From assembly GCA_016887505.1 (NCBI GenBank), contig CP069393.1, positions 186,001 to 250,000 of the forward strand: a DNA stretch of 64,000 nucleotides, given 5' to 3'. A program made the position numbers and the translations under genes. This document shows, piece after piece, positions 7,195 to 15,485 of the stretch. A model generated the notes under the pieces. That model had not been told where the DNA came from. It did not search any database and saw nothing but the letters and a program-made list of their open reading frames with translations. This stretch comes from Clostridia bacterium. Lineage in GTDB: Bacteria; Bacillota; TC1; UBA5767. Position 1 is the first letter of the stretch. Each line of letters begins with the position of its first letter.

Positions 7195-10100
7195 ATGGCT
7201 AAACTGTGTGAATCCGCAGTAGAGGAAATGGCTATCGAGGAATTGCGAAACCTCGGTTATACCTATTTGTCTGGTGTTGACCTCGCACCTGACGTTCTGA
7301 ATTCCGAGCGAAATAGCTATGGAGATGTTCTACTAATGGGGCGATTACAAGCAGCTATGTCCAAGCTGAACCCGAGTATACCTGCCGATGTAATTCATGG
7401 AGCTGCTCGAAAACTGTCAAGGATAGCCACTTCAAATATGCTCACCGATAATGAGGAATTCCACCTTATGCTCTTAAATGGTGTCTCCGTTGAATATCGT
7501 AAGAATGGTGACATCAAAGGTGATTTTGTACATGTACTAGACTTCGAGAATCCGCTGAACAATGAGTTCCTTGTAATCAATCAATATACCATTGTCCAAA
7601 ATAATAACAACAAACGCCCTGATATACTACTGTTCATAAACGGTATCCCGCTAGTTATATTTGAGCTAAAGAATCCTGCTGACGAGAATGCAACTTGTCA
7701 CAAAGCATATGATCAGTTACAGGCGTATAAGCAAGCGATTCCAGGGCTTTTCACCTACAATGAAATCTGCATTATTTCCGATGGATTGGAGGCAAAGGCG
7801 GGGTCACTGACCGCGTCTTATTCTCGTTTTAGTGCATGGAAAACGAAAGACGGCATAAAAGAAGCTACCAAATTTGAAGATGAACTTACCACGCTGATTC
7901 ATGGACTTTGCGCACCCGCGACGTTGATTGACTACATACAAAGTTTTGTGACCTACGAAAAGACACAGATCGAAGACAAAAATACGCACATTGTCAAGGT
8001 GGAAACTGTAAAAAAAATTGCGGCTTACCACCAATATTACGCGGTGAATAAGGCAGTGGAGCAGACAATCCGGGCTAGTGGATACTCCACCACTTCCAGC
8101 TTGGTGATTCATGAAGACCCAGAAAGTTTCGGTCTGCCCTCCGCTAAAAACCAACCAAAAGGTGACCATAAAGCTGGCGTGGTTTGGCATACACAAGGAG
8201 CTGGAAAGTCACTTTCGATGGTATTCTATACAGGTAAAATCGTTCGCGCTTTGCATAACCCAACAATTTTGGTTATCAATGATCGTAATGATCTGGATGA
8301 TCAGCTGTTTGATACTTTCGCAGGCAACAGTGAACTTTTGCGCCAACCGCCGAAACAGGCGGATTCCTGCGAGGATTTAAAAACCCTGTTGAAGGTCGCG
8401 TCTGGAGGTATCGTTTTTACGACCATACAGAAGTTTATTCCCGATAATAATGCATCGGTATATGAACTGCTGTCTGCTCGCGAAAACATCGTAGTAATCG
8501 CTGACGAAGCACATCGTACCCAGTATGGTTTCAATGCTAAACTCCGCGACATCAAGGAAAACGGCGAAGTGGTAGGACAACGGATTGCTTACGGTTTCGC
8601 GAAATATATACGTGATGCGCTTCCAAATGCCACTTTTATTGGATTCACAGGAACACCTGTTGAGAAACAGGATGCAAACACACCAGCTGTCTTCGGCAAT
8701 TATATTGACATCTACGATATCGCTCAGGCAGTAGCGGACAATGTAACCGTTCGTATCTTCTATGAAAGCCGACTTGCAAAGGTGAACCTTACTGAAGAAG
8801 GCAAACGACTTGTGGAGCAGTTCGACGCGGAACTGGACGAAGTTGGCGAAGCTGATGAAGCCACTGCGGCCAAAATCAAGTGGGCGAAGTTAGAAGCCAT
8901 CGTCGGTAATGAAGATAGAATCCGAATCCTTGCTAATGACATAGTGACTCATTTCGAGGAGAGACAGGAAGTATTCGAAGGAAAAGCCTTGGTTGTCGCG
9001 ATGAGTCGCCGTATTGCAGTTACTTTGTACGATGCAATAATCAAATTACGTCCCGAATGGCATAGTGACGATTTAGATAAAGGCGTTATCAAAGTTGTAA
9101 TGACTTCGAGCAGTTCAGACGGTGCTGCTATTCAGAAGCATCATACTACCAAGGCACAGCGTAAAGCTCTCGCTCTTCGTTTAAAGGATGAGAACGACCC
9201 TTTGAAAATTGTCATCGTTCGTGACATGTGGCTTACGGGTTTTGATGTTCCATGCCTAAATACGATGTATATAGATAAGCCAATGAAAGACCACAGCCTC
9301 ATGCAAGCAATCGCTCGTGTCAACCGCGTGTTCAAGGATAAACCTGGTGGTCTGATTGTAGACTACATTGGTATCGCGACAAATTTGAAAAAGGCACTCG
9401 GCTTTTATGCAGAAAGCGGTGGCAAAGGTGTGCCAGCTGAAACTCATCAAAGAGCTGTGGAGATTATGCTCGAGAAATTGGAAGTTGTGCGCGGGATACT
9501 TCATGGTTTTGATTATTCAACGTTTTTCTCCAGTGCAGTCAGGGATAAGCTATCTCTAATACTGAAAGCGGAGGACTTCATCCTAGGTGTGGACGAGGGT
9601 AAAAACCGCTATGTACGTGAAGTTTCACTGTTAGGACAAGCATATGCTCTCGCTAAGCCTGACCCCGCCACCTTTGAAAATGCTGAGGAGATAGCGTTTT
9701 TCCAAGCGCTCAAGGCTCGGCTTACGAAATTTGAGACAAGTGATAATGGCAAAGATGAGAGTTACGATTCCGTCATACGGAACATTGTAAACTCTGCTAT
9801 TGCCTCTGACCAAGTAGTTGATATCTTCAGCGCAGCGGGCCTTGAGAAGCCTGAACTCTCTATTCTTTCGGAAGAATTTTTGAAAGAGATTGAGGGAATG
9901 AAATATAAGAATGTTGCTATTGAACTACTGAAAAAACTATTATCCGACGAAATTAAAATTCGGTCCAAGCATAACCTCGCCAAATCAAAAACATTAATGG
10001 AAATGCTCGATGGAGCATTAAAAAGGTATCAGAATAATCTTTTGACCACTGCAGAAATAATCGAAGAACTCATTCGCATAGCTCGTGAAATTAATGCTTC

Positions 10101-10413
10101 TGATAAGCGAGGTCAGGATTTGGGGCTTTCAGAGGATGAACTTGCTTTCTTCGACGCACTTGAAACCAACAACAGCGCGGTCAAAGTTCTAGGTGACGAC
10201 CAACTAAGGGAAATTGCAAGGGAAATAGCTGATAAAGTCAGAAAGAATGCTACGATCGACTTCGCAATTAAGGAAACAGCCCGTGCTCGCATTATGGTCA
10301 TTGTTCGAAGGATTCTTAACAAACATGGATATCCGCCGGATAAACAGCCCGCTGCAATAGAACTTGTAATGAAGCAAGCAGAGAATCTGGCTGAAGTTTG
10401 GACAGCTCAATAA
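7195..10413 (+). CDS. hsdR: Type I restriction enzyme subunit R
   Basis: 1072 residues, normal for HsdR. The N-terminal nuclease domain shows RPDILLFINGIPLVIFELKN, giving the D143, E157 and K159 catalytic set. The helicase part has Walker A QGAGKS (K338), DEAH (437-440), the GFTGTPVE motif III, and a C-terminal HsdR helical domain. It cleaves unmodified DNA by ATP-driven translocation, in complex with the fused methylase-specificity protein just upstream. ATG follows a GGGGGTATTGAA site, and the gap of 11 bases indicates co-transcription. It belongs to a different HsdR lineage from the copy at 21990 in this window, although both keep the same catalytic spacing. Confidence 0.93.
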   Translation: MAKLCESAVEEMAIEELRNLGYTYLSGVDLAPDVLNSERNSYGDVLLMGRLQAAMSKLNPSIPADVIHGAARKLSRIATSNMLTDNEEFHLMLLNGVSVEYRKNGDIKGDFVHVLDFENPLNNEFLVINQYTIVQNNNNKRPDILLFINGIPLVIFELKNPADENATCHKAYDQLQAYKQAIPGLFTYNEICIISDGLEAKAGSLTASYSRFSAWKTKDGIKEATKFEDELTTLIHGLCAPATLIDYIQSFVTYEKTQIEDKNTHIVKVETVKKIAAYHQYYAVNKAVEQTIRASGYSTTSSLVIHEDPESFGLPSAKNQPKGDHKAGVVWHTQGAGKSLSMVFYTGKIVRALHNPTILVINDRNDLDDQLFDTFAGNSELLRQPPKQADSCEDLKTLLKVASGGIVFTTIQKFIPDNNASVYELLSARENIVVIADEAHRTQYGFNAKLRDIKENGEVVGQRIAYGFAKYIRDALPNATFIGFTGTPVEKQDANTPAVFGNYIDIYDIAQAVADNVTVRIFYESRLAKVNLTEEGKRLVEQFDAELDEVGEADEATAAKIKWAKLEAIVGNEDRIRILANDIVTHFEERQEVFEGKALVVAMSRRIAVTLYDAIIKLRPEWHSDDLDKGVIKVVMTSSSSDGAAIQKHHTTKAQRKALALRLKDENDPLKIVIVRDMWLTGFDVPCLNTMYIDKPMKDHSLMQAIARVNRVFKDKPGGLIVDYIGIATNLKKALGFYAESGGKGVPAETHQRAVEIMLEKLEVVRGILHGFDYSTFFSSAVRDKLSLILKAEDFILGVDEGKNRYVREVSLLGQAYALAKPDPATFENAEEIAFFQALKARLTKFETSDNGKDESYDSVIRNIVNSAIASDQVVDIFSAAGLEKPELSILSEEFLKEIEGMKYKNVAIELLKKLLSDEIKIRSKHNLAKSKTLMEMLDGALKRYQNNLLTTAEIIEELIRIAREINASDKRGQDLGLSEDELAFFDALETNNSAVKVLGDDQLREIAREIADKVRKNATIDFAIKETARARIMVIVRRILNKHGYPPDKQPAAIELVMKQAENLAEVWTAQ

Positions 10414-10431
10414 AAACAAAGGAGTAGAACG

Positions 10432-11919
10432 ATGTCATTATTTATCTCGTACAATAGAGAACAAAAAGACTTTGCGGATAAGATAGAGTCCTCCGTCCGA
10501 ACAGTTTGCACTGTCCTGCGTGATACAAATGACATTGCTCCGTGGGCTAGTATTGAGGAATTCATGAATCGGATTCGCCAAGCGAAGTATGCCGTACTTC
10601 TAATATCAGACGAATATTTAAAGTCAATCAACTGTATGTATGAAGCCTGCCAGTTATACAAGGATGTTAACTGGAAATCTCGCACTATGTATGTTGTGCT
10701 TGGGAATGCTGACCTAAATATCTACACTGTAGCGAACCACGAAAGATATATCCGATTTTGGAAGGATAAAAAAACAATTCTTGAAGAACAGATTAAGAAC
10801 TTGCCGGCAGAAAGCATAGACAGCATTACGGCAGAAATTAAACGAGTAAGCGAAATTCTCCTTATGCTCGGTGATTTACTGAAAATTATACGTGACACAA
10901 ACAATATGCAACCAGAAAACACGATAGACGAAATCATTAGCTTTATTACAACTAAATCCGTTCCAAAGGAAGCGAATTTAGGGGAACATTCTCGCGCTAC
11001 ATCGAGTGTGCTGGATAAGACTCTGGTTGATGCCGGGTTTGACGGTGTCTTCTCTGAGGTGCTTCATAGCGAAAAACTGGGGTTGATAAATCCCTACCAG
11101 TTGCGCTTGTTTCAACTGAGCGTGGTTGACAATGCGTTCTCTTTCGATGCCCTAAAAAAGTTTCTATTAAAAAACATAGGACAGTACATCTATTCTCGTG
11201 AACGTATAAAAAAGTACATCGACGACGAGGAGATAATGCTGATTGGGCTTAAAGCTGTTGAGCTTATGAAAGAACGTAGCAATGGAGATTGCAGTTGGCT
11301 GGGTGATGAACTTGGTGATTTAATGTTGTATGTCTTTTTAGAAGGGATACTTAAAGCTCCAAAAGTGTTCAGTAAATTTGATGCTCCCTCTGACGGAGTG
11401 TTGACGACCGGCACAAGCGGCGTTCATTTACTAAAACCCGACGCAGAAGTGCCCTCTTTTCAGATGGTGTTTGGCAAGTCAAGCATTGTGGGCGATCCGA
11501 AAGACTCGATCGACAACGCCTTTGTCACGCTTGAAGCGATTAAAAATGACAGATCTCGAGAAATGCGACTTGTTGAATCCACAGCATTTGATAAAGAATT
11601 TACACCGGAAGTGGCAGAATATCTTAAAAATATTATTCTGCCAAGCAAGGAGAAACGCGTCAGCCATGATACGGCTTTCGGTGTGTTCCTCGGATACTCG
11701 CTTGGCTTAGATGCTGATAAATATACATCAGCTGAGTTTGCTATAAATCTTGAAAGTAAAATGAAACTCGATATCAAAAGCCACGTTTCTTATATAGTTG
11801 ACAAAATCAAAGCGGCAAAAATGGAGCGCTATTCGTTTTACTTCTACTTTCTGCCACTCAACGATGCAGACGGAGAAAAGCAAAGCATCATGCAGTCGAT
11901 TTTAAGAGGAGGGGTGTAG
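10432..11919 (+). CDS. TIR domain fused to a HamA (DUF1837) domain, Hachiman-like effector
   Basis: 495 residues. Residues 1-150 are a bacterial TIR domain: LFISYNREQKDFADKIE at the start and SDEYLKSINCMYE, matching the S-x-x-Y-x-x-S-x-x-C-x-x-E consensus, with E71 the expected NAD-cleaving glutamate. A linker leads to about residues 200-495, which resemble HamA/DUF1837 (WLGDELGDLMLYVFLEGIL, KAPKVFSK, SGVHLLKPD, then the region around 343-355). HamA nucleases carry G-E-x-K at this last site; here it reads FGKSSIVGD, so the acidic residue and following Lys appear lost. It lies one base before hamB and 18 after hsdR. Hachiman HamA/HamB form an antiphage complex; the TIR part as substitute effector is inferred. 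Confidence 0.75.
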   Translation: MSLFISYNREQKDFADKIESSVRTVCTVLRDTNDIAPWASIEEFMNRIRQAKYAVLLISDEYLKSINCMYEACQLYKDVNWKSRTMYVVLGNADLNIYTVANHERYIRFWKDKKTILEEQIKNLPAESIDSITAEIKRVSEILLMLGDLLKIIRDTNNMQPENTIDEIISFITTKSVPKEANLGEHSRATSSVLDKTLVDAGFDGVFSEVLHSEKLGLINPYQLRLFQLSVVDNAFSFDALKKFLLKNIGQYIYSRERIKKYIDDEEIMLIGLKAVELMKERSNGDCSWLGDELGDLMLYVFLEGILKAPKVFSKFDAPSDGVLTTGTSGVHLLKPDAEVPSFQMVFGKSSIVGDPKDSIDNAFVTLEAIKNDRSREMRLVESTAFDKEFTPEVAEYLKNIILPSKEKRVSHDTAFGVFLGYSLGLDADKYTSAEFAINLESKMKLDIKSHVSYIVDKIKAAKMERYSFYFYFLPLNDADGEKQSIMQSILRGGV

Positions 11920-11920
11920 A

Positions 11921-14548
11921 ATGGCCGATAACCCTGGCATCAGTTTAGGTGATGTCATTTTTGCAGGAATTGACAACAACCCCTACCTCAACGAGTTGTA
12001 CGACAATATTTTACATAATTATGCTCTCTCATTGTTCGGAATTACAAATAAAGAGCCTAAACCGGTCGATGTTGCCGATGCGCTCCAATTTGCCGATGTG
12101 TTATCCAAGTCCACTGATGAAGATAATTTGGACAGGCATAAGATTTGGGCACAGGAAATTGTTGCTTTATTGAAAGCCATGTATCCTGATAATCCCGTAG
12201 TTTTAGACTATTTTGGAACAGTGCTTTTAAGTACAGAAAATTATCTTGGACTTGCAAAAAACGTCCCGGGCTTTTGTGGTCGTACTCTGCTTGACAGGTT
12301 TTATACGGAATTTAGCATGGAGTTTTTAAGCATACCTGCTGAACAGGATAAACAATTCTTTCGTTCGCAAAAGGAAGTCTACGATCGTCTAACTGAACCT
12401 TACTTCAGTTATTCAGGCCCCACCTCGATGGGTAAATCCTATATAATGCGCATGTTCATCAAAAAACAGGTTATGGATGGCACAAAAATGAACTTCGCTG
12501 TTATTGTCCCAACTAAGGCTTTAATTAACGAAGTTTATAGCAAAATCATCGAAGATCTGAAAATAGATGATATAACAGGATATCTTTCCGAACGGAATTA
12601 TACGATTATTACCTCAGCAGGAGCGTTGCAGCTAAACAAGGAGCATCAAAACTTCATCTTTGTTTTAACCCCTGAGCGGTTGCTATATTTACTGATAAGC
12701 CACCCTAATATAAAGATTGATTATCTGTTCATTGATGAGGCACATAAAATCTCAGCGAAAGACAGCCGGAGTGCTTTTTATTATAAAGTTGTGGATATGC
12801 TCGATAAGAAGCAAAAACCACATATTATATTTGCTTCACCGAACATTCCCAACCCAGAAGTATATTTGGGATTGATTCCAAATGCCGAATTGAAAGCAGA
12901 TCAGAAATTATCTACCTCCTTCTCTCCAGTGAGCCAAATAAAAACACTAATTGATATGATCGGTGGAGAGGTACAGACATTTAACTCTTACACTGAGCGA
13001 CTCGAAGATGTGTTTGATTTCAAAAAAGGATTCGTCCTCGGGCAAATAATCAATCTCATAAATAGCAAAGGTAACGGCGGTAAGGCTCAGAGCATCGTAT
13101 ATTTTAATTCGAAGGAAAAAGCAGTAGAGTATGCCCTGGATTTTGCAAAGACGCAGCCAGAACAAGATGACCCTGCTCTTATCACATTGGCAAACGAGAT
13201 CAAGAACGTGATCCATGGGGAATACTATCTCGCTAAAATTATAACAAAAGGCGTGGCTTACCATATTGGTTACCTACCTGCTGCCATCCGCTTGCGGATT
13301 GAAGAGTTATACCGCGAGCGTAAAATTCGGACACTCTTTTGCACTAGCACATTGCTTGAGGGTGTAAATCTTCCTGCTGATAATCTTTTCATCACGACTT
13401 ATGGAAAAGGACGCGGAAGGTCAAAGATGAAAGCCGTAGACTTCAAAAACCTCATAGGGCGTGTTGGGCGAATTGAATATAATTTATACGGTAATGTATT
13501 TCTCGTAAGGCTTGAAGGCAATACGAAAACCGAAGATTTTGTGAAATTGTTAAAAGAAAAAGTTCCAGAACAAGAACTTTCGCTCGTATCAGAGCTGGAT
13601 GAAAGCCAGAAAAAACAGGTGGTTGACTGTCTACTTGAAGGTGATATTACTCTCGAAAATCTAAAAACGAAGACGAAGGAGTCATATAAGATTATCCGAA
13701 AATTTGCTGTTATTCTGCTAAGGGATATAACCAATAACAATCACAGTGTTGTCCACCAAGCATTTGAGGCTTACTTGGAAGGTGATGTTAAAGTTCGAAT
13801 TAGAGAAGTGTTTAGGAAAACTGGCAGTGAACCGGACGATGACATAAATGTATCTGTTGACCAAACGAAAAGTCTATATTGGGCAATAAAGAATGATGAA
13901 CTTTGCTATCCTGCTTTAAATTCCGATCGAACAGTTGATTACGATGATTTAATGAATTTCCTGACAAGGTTAAGTCAGGTATTCAATTGGAATAAATATG
14001 AAAGCGATACCATCGGAAATGATAAACGCTTGAAATGGTATGGGGTAATTTTGCGTCGGTGGATTAATGGTCATGGTTTGAGTTTTATTATGAGTGAATC
14101 CATCGATTATTACAGACGGCATCCAGAGAAGAAGGTTTCGATCAACAACCGTCCGGAAATATATAATGGATCTGCGAAACATAAGAACAGCGTTATCGGT
14201 GAGACTTTGGAAGCTATTGAGCATGTTGTTTTATTTAGTCTGGCGAATTATTTCTTGAAGTTCACTGAAGCGTACAAGCGTTATCACAACATTCAGGGAG
14301 ATATGAAAAACGACTGGTATGAATACGTAGAGTATGGAACGACCAGACCATTAACGATTTTCCTTCAGCGAAACGGTTTCTCCCGTGAAACAGCGATGTA
14401 TATTCGTGAACACGTGGACGAATATGTAGTAGATTTGGATATTGAAAATCCGAAACTTCGACGAAGTATAAGAAACTGCAAGAGTGCAAGTGTCAGGAAG
14501 GAAGTTGAGAGTATGCTCTACAACATTCCCGATCTGTTTGTGGATTGA
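11921..14548 (+). CDS. hamB: HamB-like SF2 DEAH helicase, partner of the TIR-HamA protein
   Basis: 875 residues with a Ski2-like helicase core: Walker A GPTSMGKSY (K172), DEAH (272-275), TSTLLEGVNLPADNLF as motif V, and GRVGR (513-517) as motif VI. A long N-terminal helical region precedes the core and a roughly 340-residue C-terminal domain follows, as in HamB. In Hachiman the helicase senses damaged or phage DNA and releases HamA activity. The ATG comes after AAGAGGAGGGGTGTAGA inside the end of the upstream gene, so the pair is translationally coupled. Assignment rests on the partner gene as well as on the helicase, since SF2 helicases alone are not specific. Confidence 0.8.
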   Translation: MADNPGISLGDVIFAGIDNNPYLNELYDNILHNYALSLFGITNKEPKPVDVADALQFADVLSKSTDEDNLDRHKIWAQEIVALLKAMYPDNPVVLDYFGTVLLSTENYLGLAKNVPGFCGRTLLDRFYTEFSMEFLSIPAEQDKQFFRSQKEVYDRLTEPYFSYSGPTSMGKSYIMRMFIKKQVMDGTKMNFAVIVPTKALINEVYSKIIEDLKIDDITGYLSERNYTIITSAGALQLNKEHQNFIFVLTPERLLYLLISHPNIKIDYLFIDEAHKISAKDSRSAFYYKVVDMLDKKQKPHIIFASPNIPNPEVYLGLIPNAELKADQKLSTSFSPVSQIKTLIDMIGGEVQTFNSYTERLEDVFDFKKGFVLGQIINLINSKGNGGKAQSIVYFNSKEKAVEYALDFAKTQPEQDDPALITLANEIKNVIHGEYYLAKIITKGVAYHIGYLPAAIRLRIEELYRERKIRTLFCTSTLLEGVNLPADNLFITTYGKGRGRSKMKAVDFKNLIGRVGRIEYNLYGNVFLVRLEGNTKTEDFVKLLKEKVPEQELSLVSELDESQKKQVVDCLLEGDITLENLKTKTKESYKIIRKFAVILLRDITNNNHSVVHQAFEAYLEGDVKVRIREVFRKTGSEPDDDINVSVDQTKSLYWAIKNDELCYPALNSDRTVDYDDLMNFLTRLSQVFNWNKYESDTIGNDKRLKWYGVILRRWINGHGLSFIMSESIDYYRRHPEKKVSINNRPEIYNGSAKHKNSVIGETLEAIEHVVLFSLANYFLKFTEAYKRYHNIQGDMKNDWYEYVEYGTTRPLTIFLQRNGFSRETAMYIREHVDEYVVDLDIENPKLRRSIRNCKSASVRKEVESMLYNIPDLFVD

Positions 14549-14583
14549 TATTGTCAAGAGAAATACTAAACAGGAGGCGCAAT

Positions 14584-15477
14584 ATGGCCACAAGAGGGAA
14601 AAGTATAAATCTTTATTTAATGGACGGTGAGCCAGTCGGACGCATTAAATGCACACTTGCCAACTGGACTGGTGTGGCCTATAAGATCCCACGCACTGCT
14701 TTAGATCTTTGTAAAGAGCGAGATGATTTGAAGCAAAGCGGCATCTACTTTCTTTTTGGCACATCCGACCAAACAGGTAATAATATCGTCTATGTCGGTC
14801 AAGCAGGCGCACGCAAAAATGGCGAGGGTCTGCTATACCGCTTGCAGGAACATAAACGCAACCCAAATAAGGATTACTGGACGGAAGCCGTTCTCTTTAC
14901 AACCTCCAATAACTCCTTCGGACCAACGGAGATAAGCTATCTTGAAAATCGTTTCTGTGGACTTGCGCTTGCGGCGAAGCGATATGATGTCAGGAACGGA
15001 AACGACCCGACACAAGGTAACATCACAGAGGAAAAAGAAAGCGAGCTTGAAGAATTTGTCGAATACGCCCGCATTGTTATGGGGACGCTTGGACATAAAG
15101 TCTTCGAGCCGCTTGCGGCGCATTCTGCCACTGCATCAGATGATGCTGACGCACACATCGTTATTGCCGACGAGCCGCTGCTCCAGTTTGACAGACCCGC
15201 AGGAAAAGCCATGGGTCATCGCACGAGTGAAGGGTTTGTTGTCCTTAAGGGCAGTGTTCTATCTATCAAGTTACAACGCAGTTGCCCGGAGAACGCTCGA
15301 AAGTTCCGCATGAAATATTCAGATAAGATTGATGCAAACGGCATCTTGATCGAGGATGCTCTTTTAACCAGTCCTTCGGCGGCGGCGGCTTTCGTTGGTG
15401 GTTCCAGCCTCAGCGGAAACATCACATGGAAAACCGCTGATGGCAGAACGCTTAAGGATATCGAGAGCAAGGAGTGA
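14584..15477 (+). CDS. GIY-YIG nuclease with C-terminal DUF4357 domain (copy 1)
   Basis: 297 residues. The nuclease domain shows GIYFLFGTSDQTG, IVYVGQAG, then LLYRLQEHK and SFGPTEISYLENRF, which supply the Y, Y, R, E and N residues of an active GIY-YIG site. The C-terminal part (SEGFVVLKGS, then LTSPSAAAAFVGG and ITWKTADGRTLKDIE) is DUF4357, a domain often joined to nucleases in R-M settings. The start MATRGKS follows AACAGGAGGCGCAAT; a start 13 codons upstream lies inside the previous gene's end and has no site. It ends 8 bases before the helicase at 15486. A close paralogue is at 27567. Confidence 0.88.
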   Translation: MATRGKSINLYLMDGEPVGRIKCTLANWTGVAYKIPRTALDLCKERDDLKQSGIYFLFGTSDQTGNNIVYVGQAGARKNGEGLLYRLQEHKRNPNKDYWTEAVLFTTSNNSFGPTEISYLENRFCGLALAAKRYDVRNGNDPTQGNITEEKESELEEFVEYARIVMGTLGHKVFEPLAAHSATASDDADAHIVIADEPLLQFDRPAGKAMGHRTSEGFVVLKGSVLSIKLQRSCPENARKFRMKYSDKIDANGILIEDALLTSPSAAAAFVGGSSLSGNITWKTADGRTLKDIESKE

Positions 15478-15485
15478 GGTGTTTT

